Assembly (NCBI GenBank): GCA_034189125.1
Contig: JAXHVB010000018.1
Location: forward strand, 4,182-68,181
DNA from: UBA5862 sp002408105
GTDB taxonomy: Bacteria; Pseudomonadota; Gammaproteobacteria; Pseudomonadales; UBA5862
Length of the DNA stretch: 64,000 nucleotides
Direction: 5' to 3'
The position numbers were made by a program, and so were the translations under genes. Shown here piece by piece: positions 26,543 through 35,602 of the stretch. A model generated the notes under the pieces. That model made no database searches. It was not told where the DNA came from and saw only the letters and a program-made list of their open reading frames with translations. The first letter of the stretch is position 1, and every line of letters begins with the position of its first letter.

Positions 26543-27708
26543 GTGCATGGATGGTTGCCGTGGGCGGGCTGGTGCTCTGGGGGCTGCTGCTGGTGGCTGG
26601 CCTGCTGCGCCACCGCCGTGTGCTGCTCAATTTGTGGCGCGAGCCGGTGCTTCGAGTCCCGGTGTTGGCGTTCGAGAGCGATGACTGGAGCCCGCAGCCG
26701 CAGTCGCAGGCCGGTGCGCTCAGGGCCCTGAGCGAGGTGCTCGCACGCCACCGCGACGTCGATGGCAATCCTGGCCTCATGACCTTGGGGCTGGTGTCGA
26801 CTTCCCCGCAGCTGGAACCCACCGGGGCGGTCCAGTGGATTGACTGGTCCGATCCACAGGTCGCCTCCACCCGCAGCGCGGTCCTGGAGGGGGTGGAAGC
26901 GGGCATTTTTGCGCTGCAGCTGCATGGCGCAGCCCATTGCTGGGAGCCCGCCTTTGAGGCTTGGGCGGCCGGTCAAGCGAGCGCCGAAGGGCTGTCACCG
27001 CTCAACGAGGTGCTTCCCGATGCCCTGCAAAGCCGGTGGTGGGATCCGTATGCGGACCCACCGGCGCCGGTGGGCCCGCGGAGCGCCGAAGCCGCGGCCC
27101 ATGCAGAGGCGCTTGGCTTTCAATCCCATTGGGGTGCGGTGCCCGCTGTTGCAGTCCCACCCACGTTTTTGTGGAGCCATGCGGTGGAGCAAGGCTGGCG
27201 CCGTGGCGGGGTTCGCTGGGTGGTGACGCCAGGTGCCCGCTTCGCCGGGCGGGATCGGTCTGGGCGAATGCAGCCTGCGGAGTCGGGCCTATGCAATGGC
27301 GTTCGCTCGGTCACTGGCCTGCGCTATCTGGTTCGCGATTCGTACTACGAACCCTGGAAAGGCCACGCGCCTGAGGTGGCGCTTGCAGCGCTGGCGCGAC
27401 AAACCCGATTGGGGCGTCCCACCTTTTTGGAAATCCACCGCTGCAACTTCATTCCCGACCAGGGATGCGCTGACGACGCGCTGACCGGCACCGAAGCCGT
27501 GTTGCGCCTGGCGCTGGAGCAGCGTCCCAGCCTGCGCTTCATGTCGCCGCAGGAGCTGGGGGAGCGCTTGGAGCACCGGCGCAGCGATGACCTGTTCGAG
27601 CGGGGCCTCGTGCGGGTCCGCATGTGGCTGCGGCGCTGCGGGGTTGCCCCTGCGCTGTCGCGCTGGCTCAAAGCCACTGGACTTTGGCCGCTGGTGAAGC
27701 TGGCATGA
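26539..27708 (+). CDS. Membrane-anchored polysaccharide deacetylase-like protein
   Basis: A 389-residue protein I could not assign to a named family with certainty. One N-terminal membrane helix (about 4-23) precedes a soluble domain with FESDDW (45-50) and LHGAAH (128-133). The Asp pair and the HxxxH pattern are spaced as in the metal site of NodB-type deacetylases, suggesting a divergent deacetylase domain acting outside the cytoplasm, although no TFDDG core is present. Later marks are WVVTPGARFAGRD, RYLVRDSYYEPW and FLEIHRCNFIPDQG. The context between a sulfotransferase and a glycosyltransferase, with 4-nt overlaps on both sides, supports a glycan-modifying role. Activity is inference. Confidence 0.6.
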   Translation: MSAWMVAVGGLVLWGLLLVAGLLRHRRVLLNLWREPVLRVPVLAFESDDWSPQPQSQAGALRALSEVLARHRDVDGNPGLMTLGLVSTSPQLEPTGAVQWIDWSDPQVASTRSAVLEGVEAGIFALQLHGAAHCWEPAFEAWAAGQASAEGLSPLNEVLPDALQSRWWDPYADPPAPVGPRSAEAAAHAEALGFQSHWGAVPAVAVPPTFLWSHAVEQGWRRGGVRWVVTPGARFAGRDRSGRMQPAESGLCNGVRSVTGLRYLVRDSYYEPWKGHAPEVALAALARQTRLGRPTFLEIHRCNFIPDQGCADDALTGTEAVLRLALEQRPSLRFMSPQELGERLEHRRSDDLFERGLVRVRMWLRRCGVAPALSRWLKATGLWPLVKLA

Positions 27709-28664
27709 GTGCCCCGGCGCCGAAGTTTTCCATTGTGATCCCGGTCTACAACGGCGCCGAAACCTTGGCGCGGGCAGTCGATTCGGTTCTGGCGCAGACC
27801 CATCCAGCCCACGAAATCCTGATTGTGGACGACGGCTCCACCGACAGCACGGCACAGATTGCCGGCCGGTATGACGCGCCGGTGCGCTATGTTCACCAGC
27901 CGAACCAAGGGGTCTCCGCGGCGCGCAACCTGGGCGCACGCGAGGCCGTTGGGGATTGGCTGGCCTTTCTGGACGCGGACGACCACTACTACCCGAATCG
28001 GCTGCAGGTGCACGCCCAGATGCTCGCCGAGGTGCCCGACCTTGACCTGATGACGGCAGATTTCGACTACCTGGACCTGCAAGGCCAGGTTCTCGGACGT
28101 TCGCTGACGGCGAACCCACTGGGTCGGTCCCTGTTGGCGCGAGCCACTGGGTCTTCACTGGTGGTGGACGCGCCCACTGAGCTGGCGCAGTTCGTGGCCC
28201 AGCACTTTGGGGACACCCACACGCTGAGTGTGCGCCGCGCGCGTTTTCTGGAGGCCGGCGGCTATCCGCTTGGGTTCCCGGTGTGCGAAGACGTACACCT
28301 TCTGGTGCGTTTGACCGTGGCAGCGTCCCGCATCGGCGTGTGGCTCGAGCCTGTGGCTGCGTATGTGGTCCATGCAGGCAGCGCCACCCGCAAAGACCCG
28401 GTCCGGGCGCAGCGTGAAACGGTCCGCGCGCTCAGTGATCTGCGGATCCGGATCGCGGCTCCGTCTTGGGCCCGGCGCGGGGTGGCCGAGGGCCTGCGCC
28501 AGGCCCGCTTCGACTGGGCCGTGGCGTTGCTGCGCACTGGGAGGCGCGGCGAGGCGGTGGCGGCGATGGCACCGGCCGTCTGGGGATGTCCAGGCTGGAC
28601 CAGCTGGCGCAATCTCGCAGCCGTGGTGCGCACTGCGCTCACCCCGAATGGCCAGCCGACATGA
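27705..28664 (+). CDS. Glycosyltransferase family 2
   Basis: A 319-residue GT-A enzyme. The N-terminal nucleotide-binding half reads FSIVIPVYNGAETLARAVDS, IVDDGSTDSTAQIA, GVSAARNLGA and the DxD-type LDADDHYYPN. The C-terminal part after about residue 200 is helical and weakly conserved. The ATG at 27705 overlaps the upstream stop; longer in-frame starts lie inside the neighbour. Sugar specificity unknown. Confidence 0.88.
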   Translation: MSAPAPKFSIVIPVYNGAETLARAVDSVLAQTHPAHEILIVDDGSTDSTAQIAGRYDAPVRYVHQPNQGVSAARNLGAREAVGDWLAFLDADDHYYPNRLQVHAQMLAEVPDLDLMTADFDYLDLQGQVLGRSLTANPLGRSLLARATGSSLVVDAPTELAQFVAQHFGDTHTLSVRRARFLEAGGYPLGFPVCEDVHLLVRLTVAASRIGVWLEPVAAYVVHAGSATRKDPVRAQRETVRALSDLRIRIAAPSWARRGVAEGLRQARFDWAVALLRTGRRGEAVAAMAPAVWGCPGWTSWRNLAAVVRTALTPNGQPT

Positions 28665-29881
28665 GTGGCTCACCGAAGCGATCGGAGGCCACGGGGCCTG
28701 TGGTGCCCATGTTGATGTTGACTGAACTGTTCTTGCCCACCAAGGGTGGCACTGCGGTTTGGTTCGACGAGGTCTGCCGTCGACTCGGAGACAAAGAGGT
28801 GCAGGTGGTCACGGCGCAAGTCCCCGGCGCAACCGGCCATGACCGCAACCACCCCAACCGAATTCGGCGAGTGCAGCTCGGCCGTCACCCCTGGCTTCGT
28901 CCTGAAAGTCTGCAGATGTACTGGCGCTTGTTCGCCGAAGGGTGGAAGGCGAGCGCCCGGGGGCAGGTGCGGGTGGTGCACGCGGGGCGAGGCTTGCCCG
29001 AGGGGCTCGTCGGCCTGGTGATCGCCCGGGCACGGCGGGTGCCCTTGATTGTGTACGCCCACGGCGAAGAGATCACCACCTGGACCCAGCCCCTGAAGGC
29101 CCGTTTCTTGCGCGAGGTCTACCGTCGGGCACAGGCCGTGGTCGCGAACAGCCGCTTCACCTTGGGCGCGCTTGAGGGGCTTGGTGTCGATCCCGAACGG
29201 ATTCATCTTGTGTTTCCCGGGGTGGATCTTGCGCGCTTTCATCCCGGGCTTGCGGCGAGCGACTTGCGTGCCCAGGTGGACTGCGCTGGCGGCCGCAAGC
29301 TGGTGCTTTCGGTTGGCCGTCTGAGCCGGCGCAAAGGCTTTGATCGCGTGATTGAAGCCCTGCCGGGCCTTCAGCGCGCTGGGATCGATGTCGCCCATGC
29401 GATCATCGGCATTGGCGAGGAGGAGCCCCACCTGCGTGCGCTGGCGAACCGGCTCGGGGTTGCGGACCGGGTGTTCTTTCTGGGACAGGTCGCGGCCGAT
29501 GACCTGCCCCGTTGGTACAATGCGGCGGATGTGTTCGCCATGCCGAACCGGGACGTGGATGGAGACACCGAGGGGTTTGGAATGGTCTACATTGAGGCCG
29601 CTGCCTGTGGGCGGACGAGTCTGGCAGGTTTGGCTGGTGGAACCGGTGACGCGGTCTTGGATGGGGAGACCGGCCTGCGGGTTGAGGGTGCCTCCAGCGA
29701 CGCAGTCGAGGCGGCGCTCCGGCGTTTGCTGGCCGATGACTCCCTGAGAGACCGGTTGGCGACCCGGGCGCTGGCGCGCGCCCGCCAAGAGATGGGTTGG
29801 GATCGGGTCACTGCCCAAACACGGGCGCTGCATGGCAAACTCGGCCTGGATGCCCAAGGAGCGACAGGAGAATGTGTATGA
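28661..29881 (+). CDS. Glycosyltransferase family 4
   Basis: A 406-residue GT-B enzyme. Features: LTELFLPTKGGTAVWFDEV near the N-terminus, VYAHGEEITTW, VVANSRFTLGALEGLGV, VLSVGRLSRRKGFDRVIEAL, AIIGIGEEEPHL and the donor-site FAMPNRDVDGDTEGFGMVY with the Glu of EAAACG. I chose the ATG at 28661, which overlaps the stop of the preceding glycosyltransferase. The 3' end overlaps the TPR gene by 4 nt. Confidence 0.9.
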   Translation: MSGSPKRSEATGPVVPMLMLTELFLPTKGGTAVWFDEVCRRLGDKEVQVVTAQVPGATGHDRNHPNRIRRVQLGRHPWLRPESLQMYWRLFAEGWKASARGQVRVVHAGRGLPEGLVGLVIARARRVPLIVYAHGEEITTWTQPLKARFLREVYRRAQAVVANSRFTLGALEGLGVDPERIHLVFPGVDLARFHPGLAASDLRAQVDCAGGRKLVLSVGRLSRRKGFDRVIEALPGLQRAGIDVAHAIIGIGEEEPHLRALANRLGVADRVFFLGQVAADDLPRWYNAADVFAMPNRDVDGDTEGFGMVYIEAAACGRTSLAGLAGGTGDAVLDGETGLRVEGASSDAVEAALRRLLADDSLRDRLATRALARARQEMGWDRVTAQTRALHGKLGLDAQGATGECV

Positions 29882-30489
29882 TCGATCGGGTGGACGCAGT
29901 GGCCAGGGCCCAGAGGGCGTGGCAGAAGGTGACACGCGGGCTCTGTGTGTTGCTGGCGATGGGTGCTTCGGGTGGGGCGCTGGGGGCCGAAGGCTTTGCC
30001 AAAACACCGCAGGAGGAAGCCATGTGCAACGCGGCGATTTATCGCGGGCGGGACACCAGCGACCGCAACAACTGGCAGCACATGCACCACTACTGCGATT
30101 GTCTGCGCTTTGCCCGCCGCGCCATGACCCAACCCGCCGCCTCCTCGGCACGCAGCCACAACATCAGCCGTGCCCTGGATGGCTGCGACTATGTGCTGGA
30201 CCACACCAGTTCAGGCTTCTACATGCAGCCGGCCGTACGGGCTTCACGGGCCTACGTGTTGATGCTGGACAAGCGCTACCGCGACGCGGTGGCGGAGTAC
30301 GAGCGGGCACTGCGGCAGGATCCGAATTACCTCAAGGCCTACATGGGGTTGTTCGACGCCTGGTCTGCAGCCGGTGACCTGCAGTCGGCCCGCAAGGCCG
30401 CCGAGCGGGGGCTTGCCATTTCCCCCAACTCCAAGGCACTGCAGCGGCGTCTGCGCAAGGTCACCCAAGAAGGTGAGGCGGACGGCTAG
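29878..30489 (+). CDS. Secreted TPR-repeat protein
   Basis: A 203-residue protein with a probable signal peptide (hydrophobic GLCVLLAMGASGGALGA, cleavage near residue 37) and at least two tetratricopeptide helices in the C-terminal half (YRDAVAEYERALRQDPNYL, then SARKAAERGLAISPNS). The mature N-terminal part has Cys50, Cys73 and Cys75 with a His-rich HMHHYCDC cluster, which could form a disulfide or bind a metal. No specific family recognised. TPR proteins in EPS operons often act as periplasmic scaffolds. It is the last gene of the long plus-strand run and its stop overlaps the stop of the convergent fusion gene within CTAG. Confidence 0.75.
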   Translation: MIDRVDAVARAQRAWQKVTRGLCVLLAMGASGGALGAEGFAKTPQEEAMCNAAIYRGRDTSDRNNWQHMHHYCDCLRFARRAMTQPAASSARSHNISRALDGCDYVLDHTSSGFYMQPAVRASRAYVLMLDKRYRDAVAEYERALRQDPNYLKAYMGLFDAWSAAGDLQSARKAAERGLAISPNSKALQRRLRKVTQEGEADG

Positions 30490-33400
30490 CGCGCCTTGGA
30501 CGCTGCAGTCCGCTGGGATGCCTTGGCAGCGTCGCTGACTGCGGGGGTCATCACTGGGTCCTGCGCGAGCCACTGTTCCAGTTCGGCAATCAGGCCTGCG
30601 CCCACCTTGGGGTGTTGGTCGAGCACATCGAACTTGCAGCCGGGGTCGGTGCGCAGATCAAATAGCAGGTACATTGGGCCGGCCTCAAGCGGCTGGTAGA
30701 CCAGTTTCCATCCGTCCCGACACAGCATCCGGTCCTTGGCCCGCACGATGTCGGCTTGGTGTTCGGCCTTGATGCTGAGGGTTCCGGTTTCCTTGTCAGA
30801 CACCTCCAGCAGATCGAGCAACTGTGGGTAGCGCAGGTGTCCCGGCGGAGTGCCCGGGAGGTCGGTCAGCCAGATGCCGGTCTCATTGATCGCCGGGCGA
30901 ACCTCCGTGAAGCTGTGGCTGTTCCACCACGGCAGGACCGATGCGCCATCCACCGACTGCGGCACCGGCAGTTCGAGCAGTTCCAGCAAGGTGGGCATCA
31001 AGTCGATGCTCCGCACCAGATCGGTGACTCGCCCCCGGCCGGCGCGGCGCGGATCGGCAATCACCAGGGGCACCCGCGGACTGGCATCGCCCCTGGCTGA
31101 ATTCCCCTGTCCCCAGGTGTCGTGTTCAAAGAACTCCATGCCGTGGTCGCTGTAGATGACCACAATGGTGTTGTCGGCCATGCCGCGGGCCGAGAGGTCG
31201 TCCAGTACCTTGCCCACTTCGTCGTCGAATTCCGCGACGCAGCTGTCGTACAGGTTCAGTACTTGGTCCAGATCAAACTCCTCGCGGGCCTCTCCCTGGC
31301 GCTCGATGATGTCAAATGGGTCGGTGAGCCGTGCCATGGCGAAGCGCGATTCACCTGCATAGTCGGGGGAGGTAAACCGTGTGTAGTAGGGGTGGCGGGC
31401 GCCGAACGGCGGATGGGTGGTGGAGAAAAACGTGTTGAGGAAAAACGGTTTGTTGGACTTTCCCAGCGCGTTCAGCGCCGCCCGAGTCCGCTGACCAAGC
31501 AGGTCCGTGGTGGGGATGCCGCCCAGAAAGTGCAGCTCGGGTAGCAGCTGGCGGCCCGCGCAACCCTGGGAAAACAGCGAGAGAAACAGCCGCAGGTCCC
31601 GAGGTCCCTGGCGAATGAGGTACTTTAGGTTCCACTGGTCATCCGGCAAATCCAGCTGCTCGAAACCAAAGCTGAACTTGCCGAAATCGGCCCCGCACCA
31701 GTCGGAGACGACCGCAGTCTGGTAGCCTGCGTCCCTCAGAATCGTGGCCAAATCGGCGGACTTGATTTGCACCTCGGCGTCCGAGACAAAGTTGTCGCGC
31801 ACACCGTGGTGGTGCGGCCAGGTGCCGGTAAAGAGTGACAGCAGACTCGGCGCTGTGCGGGCACAGGGCACGTAGCAGTTGGTGAAGCCGATCCCGCCGG
31901 CGATCAACGCATCGATTCTTGGGGTGAGCGAGGCGCCATTGCGCTGGGCACCGATGCGGTCGGCGCGCAGCGTGTCGGATCCCAGCATCAGGAGGTTTGG
32001 AGGTGACTTGTGCGCACGGCCTCTGCGGGGTCCTAGCCGGGGTCCGCGGGTGTCAGGCAACAGCCAATCCAGGCCACCGGCAAGCACCAGCATCGCGCCT
32101 GCTAGCGTTGCCATGGCCGGCCAGTTGCCAGCGGCGGCGGCGTCAGCGAGCGCGAGCACCATGGGCGCACAGGCGCCGGCCACAAGGGCGCTGCCGAACA
32201 CAGACAGCCGCCCCGGCGTCAGTTGCTTCCACAGGGGGTAGAGCCGACTCCAGCGGTAGCTGATTGAAGCCACCAGGGCCGCCGGCTGGTGCAGCAACAT
32301 CGAACAGAACCGCCAGGAACAGGTGCCTGCGATGGCCGCAAGCGGAGCGAGCCAGGGGCCCCAAGCCAAGGATTCTGCGGTGGGAAACACCTGGACGAGC
32401 GCCCACCAGGAGACGGCGCCGATGCTGGCAAGGAACGCGATCAGCAGCCAACTCCAGGCTGCCAGGCGCGCCACGGCAAAGACCGTGTAGCGGCGATAGT
32501 GATTGAGGATTTCCTCGCGAATTTGGGGGCCCGTCTGGCTGAAGTGCAGGACCGACTTCACTGTCAGGGCCGCGGTGAACAAGGTTGCAAGCCCTGCGGC
32601 TGGACCAAGCGTTGGGGCCAGGGTGTTCGCATCCTGGTTGGTGAACCAACCGATGGCATACAGGAGGGCACCCGACGCGGCGAGCCCAGCAGGGCGCCGT
32701 GGCCGTGGCCAAAACTGCCTGCGGCGGTGGCTGCGGTTGTGGTCCTGCCGGGCAGCGACCACGCCTGCACACTCCCCCAGCGTGGCCGCCAACCGCATCG
32801 CATAGAAGTGGCGCTTGTGTGGATTGAAAGTGAACAGCGCGCGCGCCAAGTGGGCGATGAGCAGGCGCCAGACGTACAGCGGAATTTTTCGCCGCTGGGT
32901 GTGAATGCGCATGCTCGCTTTCGAGCGGTGGTAGCTTTTTTTCAGTAGGTAGCTGCGCTTGAGCCGGTCGTGTTCGACGTGGTGACGCTGGCGCATGCCG
33001 GCCAGGTAGTACAGCCGTTCGCCGTGGTGCAGCGCCCGCGCTAGGAATTCGCTGTCTTCCCCGCCTCCGAGGTCGTGACCTCGGGGTCCAAGCTCCAGGG
33101 AATAGCCGCCGATCTCTGCAAAGATGCGGGTCTGGAGCACGAGGTTACCGCCACTCGGACGCGCGTCGCCTTCGCGCAGCCGGTGGTCCTGGTCTCCGAG
33201 ATCAAACTGTGGCACCGGCAGTGGATAGATGCGGTACTTGCCTTGCTCGTGCACCCAATCGGGCTCGGTGCCATCCCAGTCAGGCAGCAGGCGGCCACAG
33301 AACATGCTCGCCGTCGGGTGTTGGTCGATGCCGGTGGCGATGGCTGTGAAAAAATTTGGGTCGACGCGCTGGTCATCGTCCACGATGGTGGCCCAGCGGG

Positions 33401-33662
33401 TTTGCAGCGCACCAATGGCGCGGTTGAGTGCCGCCGACTTTCCGGGCGTGGGTTCGGCGATCCACTCCAGCGGGACGTGTTCTTGCGATGGGTCGTGTTT
33501 GAAGCCATCGAGCAGAGCGTGGGTGTCATCCGTGCAGGCGTTGGCGATGACGAGAAGCCGGACCCCAGGCACCTGTTTGGCCTGGTTGAGTGCCCCGAGG
33601 GCGCGCCGCAGCAGGGCGGAGCGATTGTGGGTACAGATGACAACGGTCAGTGGCAACTCCAT
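30486..33662 (-). CDS. Fusion: GT2 glycosyltransferase, membrane region, sulfatase-superfamily domain
   Basis: A 1058-residue three-part protein. Residues 1 to about 300 form a family 2 glycosyltransferase (VVICTHNRSALLRRALGA, IVDDDQRVDPNF with the DxD at 95-97, GGGEDSEFLAR). Residues about 325-535 contain some five hydrophobic helices. Residues about 553-1000 form an alkaline-phosphatase/sulfatase-superfamily domain with GSDTLRADR (metal Asp563), the nucleophile region CARTAPSLLSLFTG (600-613), a His at 750 and YSDHG (Asp839, His840). Counting back from the TG pair, the nucleophile position is Thr603 rather than the Cys or Ser of formylglycine sulfatases, as in phospho(glycerol/ethanolamine) transferases and related members. 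It could transfer or remove a charged group at the periplasmic face while the N-terminal domain works in the cytoplasm. A single frame covers all parts with no sign of a frameshift. Confidence 0.85.
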   Translation of the reverse strand: MELPLTVVICTHNRSALLRRALGALNQAKQVPGVRLLVIANACTDDTHALLDGFKHDPSQEHVPLEWIAEPTPGKSAALNRAIGALQTRWATIVDDDQRVDPNFFTAIATGIDQHPTASMFCGRLLPDWDGTEPDWVHEQGKYRIYPLPVPQFDLGDQDHRLREGDARPSGGNLVLQTRIFAEIGGYSLELGPRGHDLGGGEDSEFLARALHHGERLYYLAGMRQRHHVEHDRLKRSYLLKKSYHRSKASMRIHTQRRKIPLYVWRLLIAHLARALFTFNPHKRHFYAMRLAATLGECAGVVAARQDHNRSHRRRQFWPRPRRPAGLAASGALLYAIGWFTNQDANTLAPTLGPAAGLATLFTAALTVKSVLHFSQTGPQIREEILNHYRRYTVFAVARLAAWSWLLIAFLASIGAVSWWALVQVFPTAESLAWGPWLAPLAAIAGTCSWRFCSMLLHQPAALVASISYRWSRLYPLWKQLTPGRLSVFGSALVAGACAPMVLALADAAAAGNWPAMATLAGAMLVLAGGLDWLLPDTRGPRLGPRRGRAHKSPPNLLMLGSDTLRADRIGAQRNGASLTPRIDALIAGGIGFTNCYVPCARTAPSLLSLFTGTWPHHHGVRDNFVSDAEVQIKSADLATILRDAGYQTAVVSDWCGADFGKFSFGFEQLDLPDDQWNLKYLIRQGPRDLRLFLSLFSQGCAGRQLLPELHFLGGIPTTDLLGQRTRAALNALGKSNKPFFLNTFFSTTHPPFGARHPYYTRFTSPDYAGESRFAMARLTDPFDIIERQGEAREEFDLDQVLNLYDSCVAEFDDEVGKVLDDLSARGMADNTIVVIYSDHGMEFFEHDTWGQGNSARGDASPRVPLVIADPRRAGRGRVTDLVRSIDLMPTLLELLELPVPQSVDGASVLPWWNSHSFTEVRPAINETGIWLTDLPGTPPGHLRYPQLLDLLEVSDKETGTLSIKAEHQADIVRAKDRMLCRDGWKLVYQPLEAGPMYLLFDLRTDPGCKFDVLDQHPKVGAGLIAELEQWLAQDPVMTPAVSDAAKASQRTAASKAR

Positions 33663-33669
33663 GGCCGGC

Positions 33670-34593
33670 CTACTGAGTCGGGGGAAGCGTCAGACCGTGG
33701 CGCCGAATGGCGCCCAGCCATTCTTCCACCAGGCCGTCCTCAGTCCGCATGTCCCAAGGGTAGCCCGTGCGTTTGAACGGGTAGACGCCCGCCTCGACCG
33801 CACGGATCAACAGCGGCAGGTGCTCGACATAGGCTGCGTCGTGCTTCCAGGGGTGGATGGACCAGCTGTCGGTGCCAGTGGAGGTCCAGCGTCCCAAACC
33901 GCGCTCGCCCAAAGTGTGACTGATGCTGTCCTCAAGGGGCTCGCCGGGTTTGTGTTGCACCAGCGGCAGCAGCCGGTCTCGCCAACGGGCCTTGTGCAGG
34001 AGGAAGTAGCGGGTGCTCATGGTGGTGCAACGTTTCCATCCTTGGGGGCTTGTCTTGAGCGGGCGGTCAAGCAGGCGTTCCAGCCAGTTCCCGGCAATGG
34101 GTGGTCCGCCGCGCACAGTGACCATGGCGGCATCCGGGGTGCGTTCCATGAACTCGATGCCCGCCTCGATCCAGCACCAGTCGCTGCCACGGTGAAACAA
34201 CATGTCGGAGTCGATGTGCAGGATGTAATCGCCCTGGCAACGGTCCAGGGCGTACAGGTACTGGTAGATCGGTGCACCGGAAAAATCGCGCAGGTCCATG
34301 TCGGCGGTCGCGAAATGCGTGGTCAGGATGCGGTGCTGTTCAGCCTCGCCCCAGGGGATCTCGTCGCAGCGATCAATCCAGCCTTCGGACTGCAACGCGC
34401 TCAGCAGGGTCTGCATGCCTTCGAGGTTGCCGCGGTTGCGCTCCAGGTACTTGCCGTCTGGCCGGCCGGGATCGAAGGCGACCAGCCGTTCCACGAACGG
34501 GTAGTCGAAGGTGCGCAACACATGGCGCAAGGTGGGCCCGAAGAAATCCTGGTCGGTGACACAGGCGTTGACGGTGAAGCTGACCGTTGCCAT
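33670..34593 (-). CDS. GT-A fold glycosyltransferase-like protein
   Basis: A 307-residue protein beginning MATVSFTVNACVTDQDFFG with a DxD-like metal motif in YILHIDSDMLFHRG and a downstream RTTPDAA region, the layout of a family 2-like GT-A domain. It is not a textbook GT2: it lacks the usual SIVIPxYN opening. Conserved-looking aromatic segments (GWKRCTTMSTRYFLLHKARW, DSWSIHPWKHDAAYV) may form the acceptor site. It lies 7 nt upstream of the GT-sulfatase fusion and 13 nt after the sulfotransferase gene in the minus-strand run. Confidence 0.65.
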   Translation of the reverse strand: MATVSFTVNACVTDQDFFGPTLRHVLRTFDYPFVERLVAFDPGRPDGKYLERNRGNLEGMQTLLSALQSEGWIDRCDEIPWGEAEQHRILTTHFATADMDLRDFSGAPIYQYLYALDRCQGDYILHIDSDMLFHRGSDWCWIEAGIEFMERTPDAAMVTVRGGPPIAGNWLERLLDRPLKTSPQGWKRCTTMSTRYFLLHKARWRDRLLPLVQHKPGEPLEDSISHTLGERGLGRWTSTGTDSWSIHPWKHDAAYVEHLPLLIRAVEAGVYPFKRTGYPWDMRTEDGLVEEWLGAIRRHGLTLPPTQ

Positions 34594-34606
34594 TGGGTAT
34601 CAATCC

Positions 34607-35602
34607 TCAGCCGGTGCTCCAGCGCTGCAGGTGCACGCATGCGTGGTTGTGCAGGCGGTAGTAGGCCCGCTTCAGTGGGGGCAGGCGGACCGTCGAGGTA
34701 ACGATCGGGTAACCGAATTGCTTCAGGGTCTTCCCGACCGAACCTTCCAGGGTGCGCAGCTGCGATGGGGTCCATTGTTGGCGCCACTTTTCGGTGTTGC
34801 TGGCCTGCACGGGCTGCTGGAGCAGCGGTGTTTTGCCTGCCTCGCCGGACTTTTCAAAATGGATGACGCGGGGGTCGTACTCCATCTGCAGGTAACCACA
34901 GACCTGGCGAACCGTACCTTCAGGGTCGGTCAGGAGGTCTTCGTAGCGGATCTCCAGGTACTGGTTGCCGGCCATGTTTTGGCCCAACTCGTTGCCGATT
35001 TCGACGTACTGTTCCCATACTTTGGCGGCAAAATAGGGGTTGTACACGCCAAAATCGGTACCGCGCGCGAGCATGGAAGCGGCCACGTCGCGCCCGTCAC
35101 GCACCAGGTGGATGAACTGGGCTTTGGGAAACCAGTCGAGGAGTTTCGGCATGTGCAGCACGTAGTATGGGGTCTTGTCTCCCCAGCGGTGTTTGCCCTC
35201 TCCGGCGGCATTCTTCTCGAACAGACCGGCAATCAGGTCACGCACAGTCCTCCGGCCTTCCGCCCAAAGTTCAGGGGCCAGGCGGTCAATGTCGAACTCG
35301 ATGCCATGCAGGTCCGTGTCCAAGAATTGCGGGTTTCGTCTGTGCAGGTCTTGCAGAAAGGCCCGGATGCCGGTCTCGGTTTCGAGTGCTTTGAAACGGG
35401 TCTGGTCACGGTACAGTGGAACCAGGAAGTGGGACTCGCCGGTTGGCAGCGACAACTCCGGATGGGACCGCAGCATGTATTGCAGCAGGGTGGTTCCTGA
35501 CCGGGGCGCCCCCACGATGAAAACCGGGGTCTCGCTTGACCTGGCCTGGGGATGGCCACCCACGGACTGGGCTCGGCTTGTCACCTGGGCGTCAGTGTGC
35601 AT
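34607..35602 (-). CDS. Sulfotransferase-family protein
   Basis: A 331-residue PAPS-dependent sulfotransferase of the Sulfotransfer_3 type. The 5'-PSB loop PVFIVGAPRSGTTLLQYML (about 26-44) and the 3'-PB segment FIHLVRDGRDVAASMLARG are both intact, followed by EIRYEDLLTDPEGTVRQV. The start at 35602 (MHTDAQVTS) overlaps the stop of the upstream glycosyltransferase by 11 nt; the longer start at 35656 would add an Arg-rich stretch that is probably not translated. With the enzyme at 25613-26542 it makes two sulfotransferases, arguing for a sulfated glycan. Confidence 0.9.
   Translation of the reverse strand: MHTDAQVTSRAQSVGGHPQARSSETPVFIVGAPRSGTTLLQYMLRSHPELSLPTGESHFLVPLYRDQTRFKALETETGIRAFLQDLHRRNPQFLDTDLHGIEFDIDRLAPELWAEGRRTVRDLIAGLFEKNAAGEGKHRWGDKTPYYVLHMPKLLDWFPKAQFIHLVRDGRDVAASMLARGTDFGVYNPYFAAKVWEQYVEIGNELGQNMAGNQYLEIRYEDLLTDPEGTVRQVCGYLQMEYDPRVIHFEKSGEAGKTPLLQQPVQASNTEKWRQQWTPSQLRTLEGSVGKTLKQFGYPIVTSTVRLPPLKRAYYRLHNHACVHLQRWSTG

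Noticed and set aside
24371..26548. Long minus-strand open frame (725 codons)
   Set aside because: Antisense to the O-ligase and sulfotransferase genes; Gln/His/Arg-rich shadow translation.
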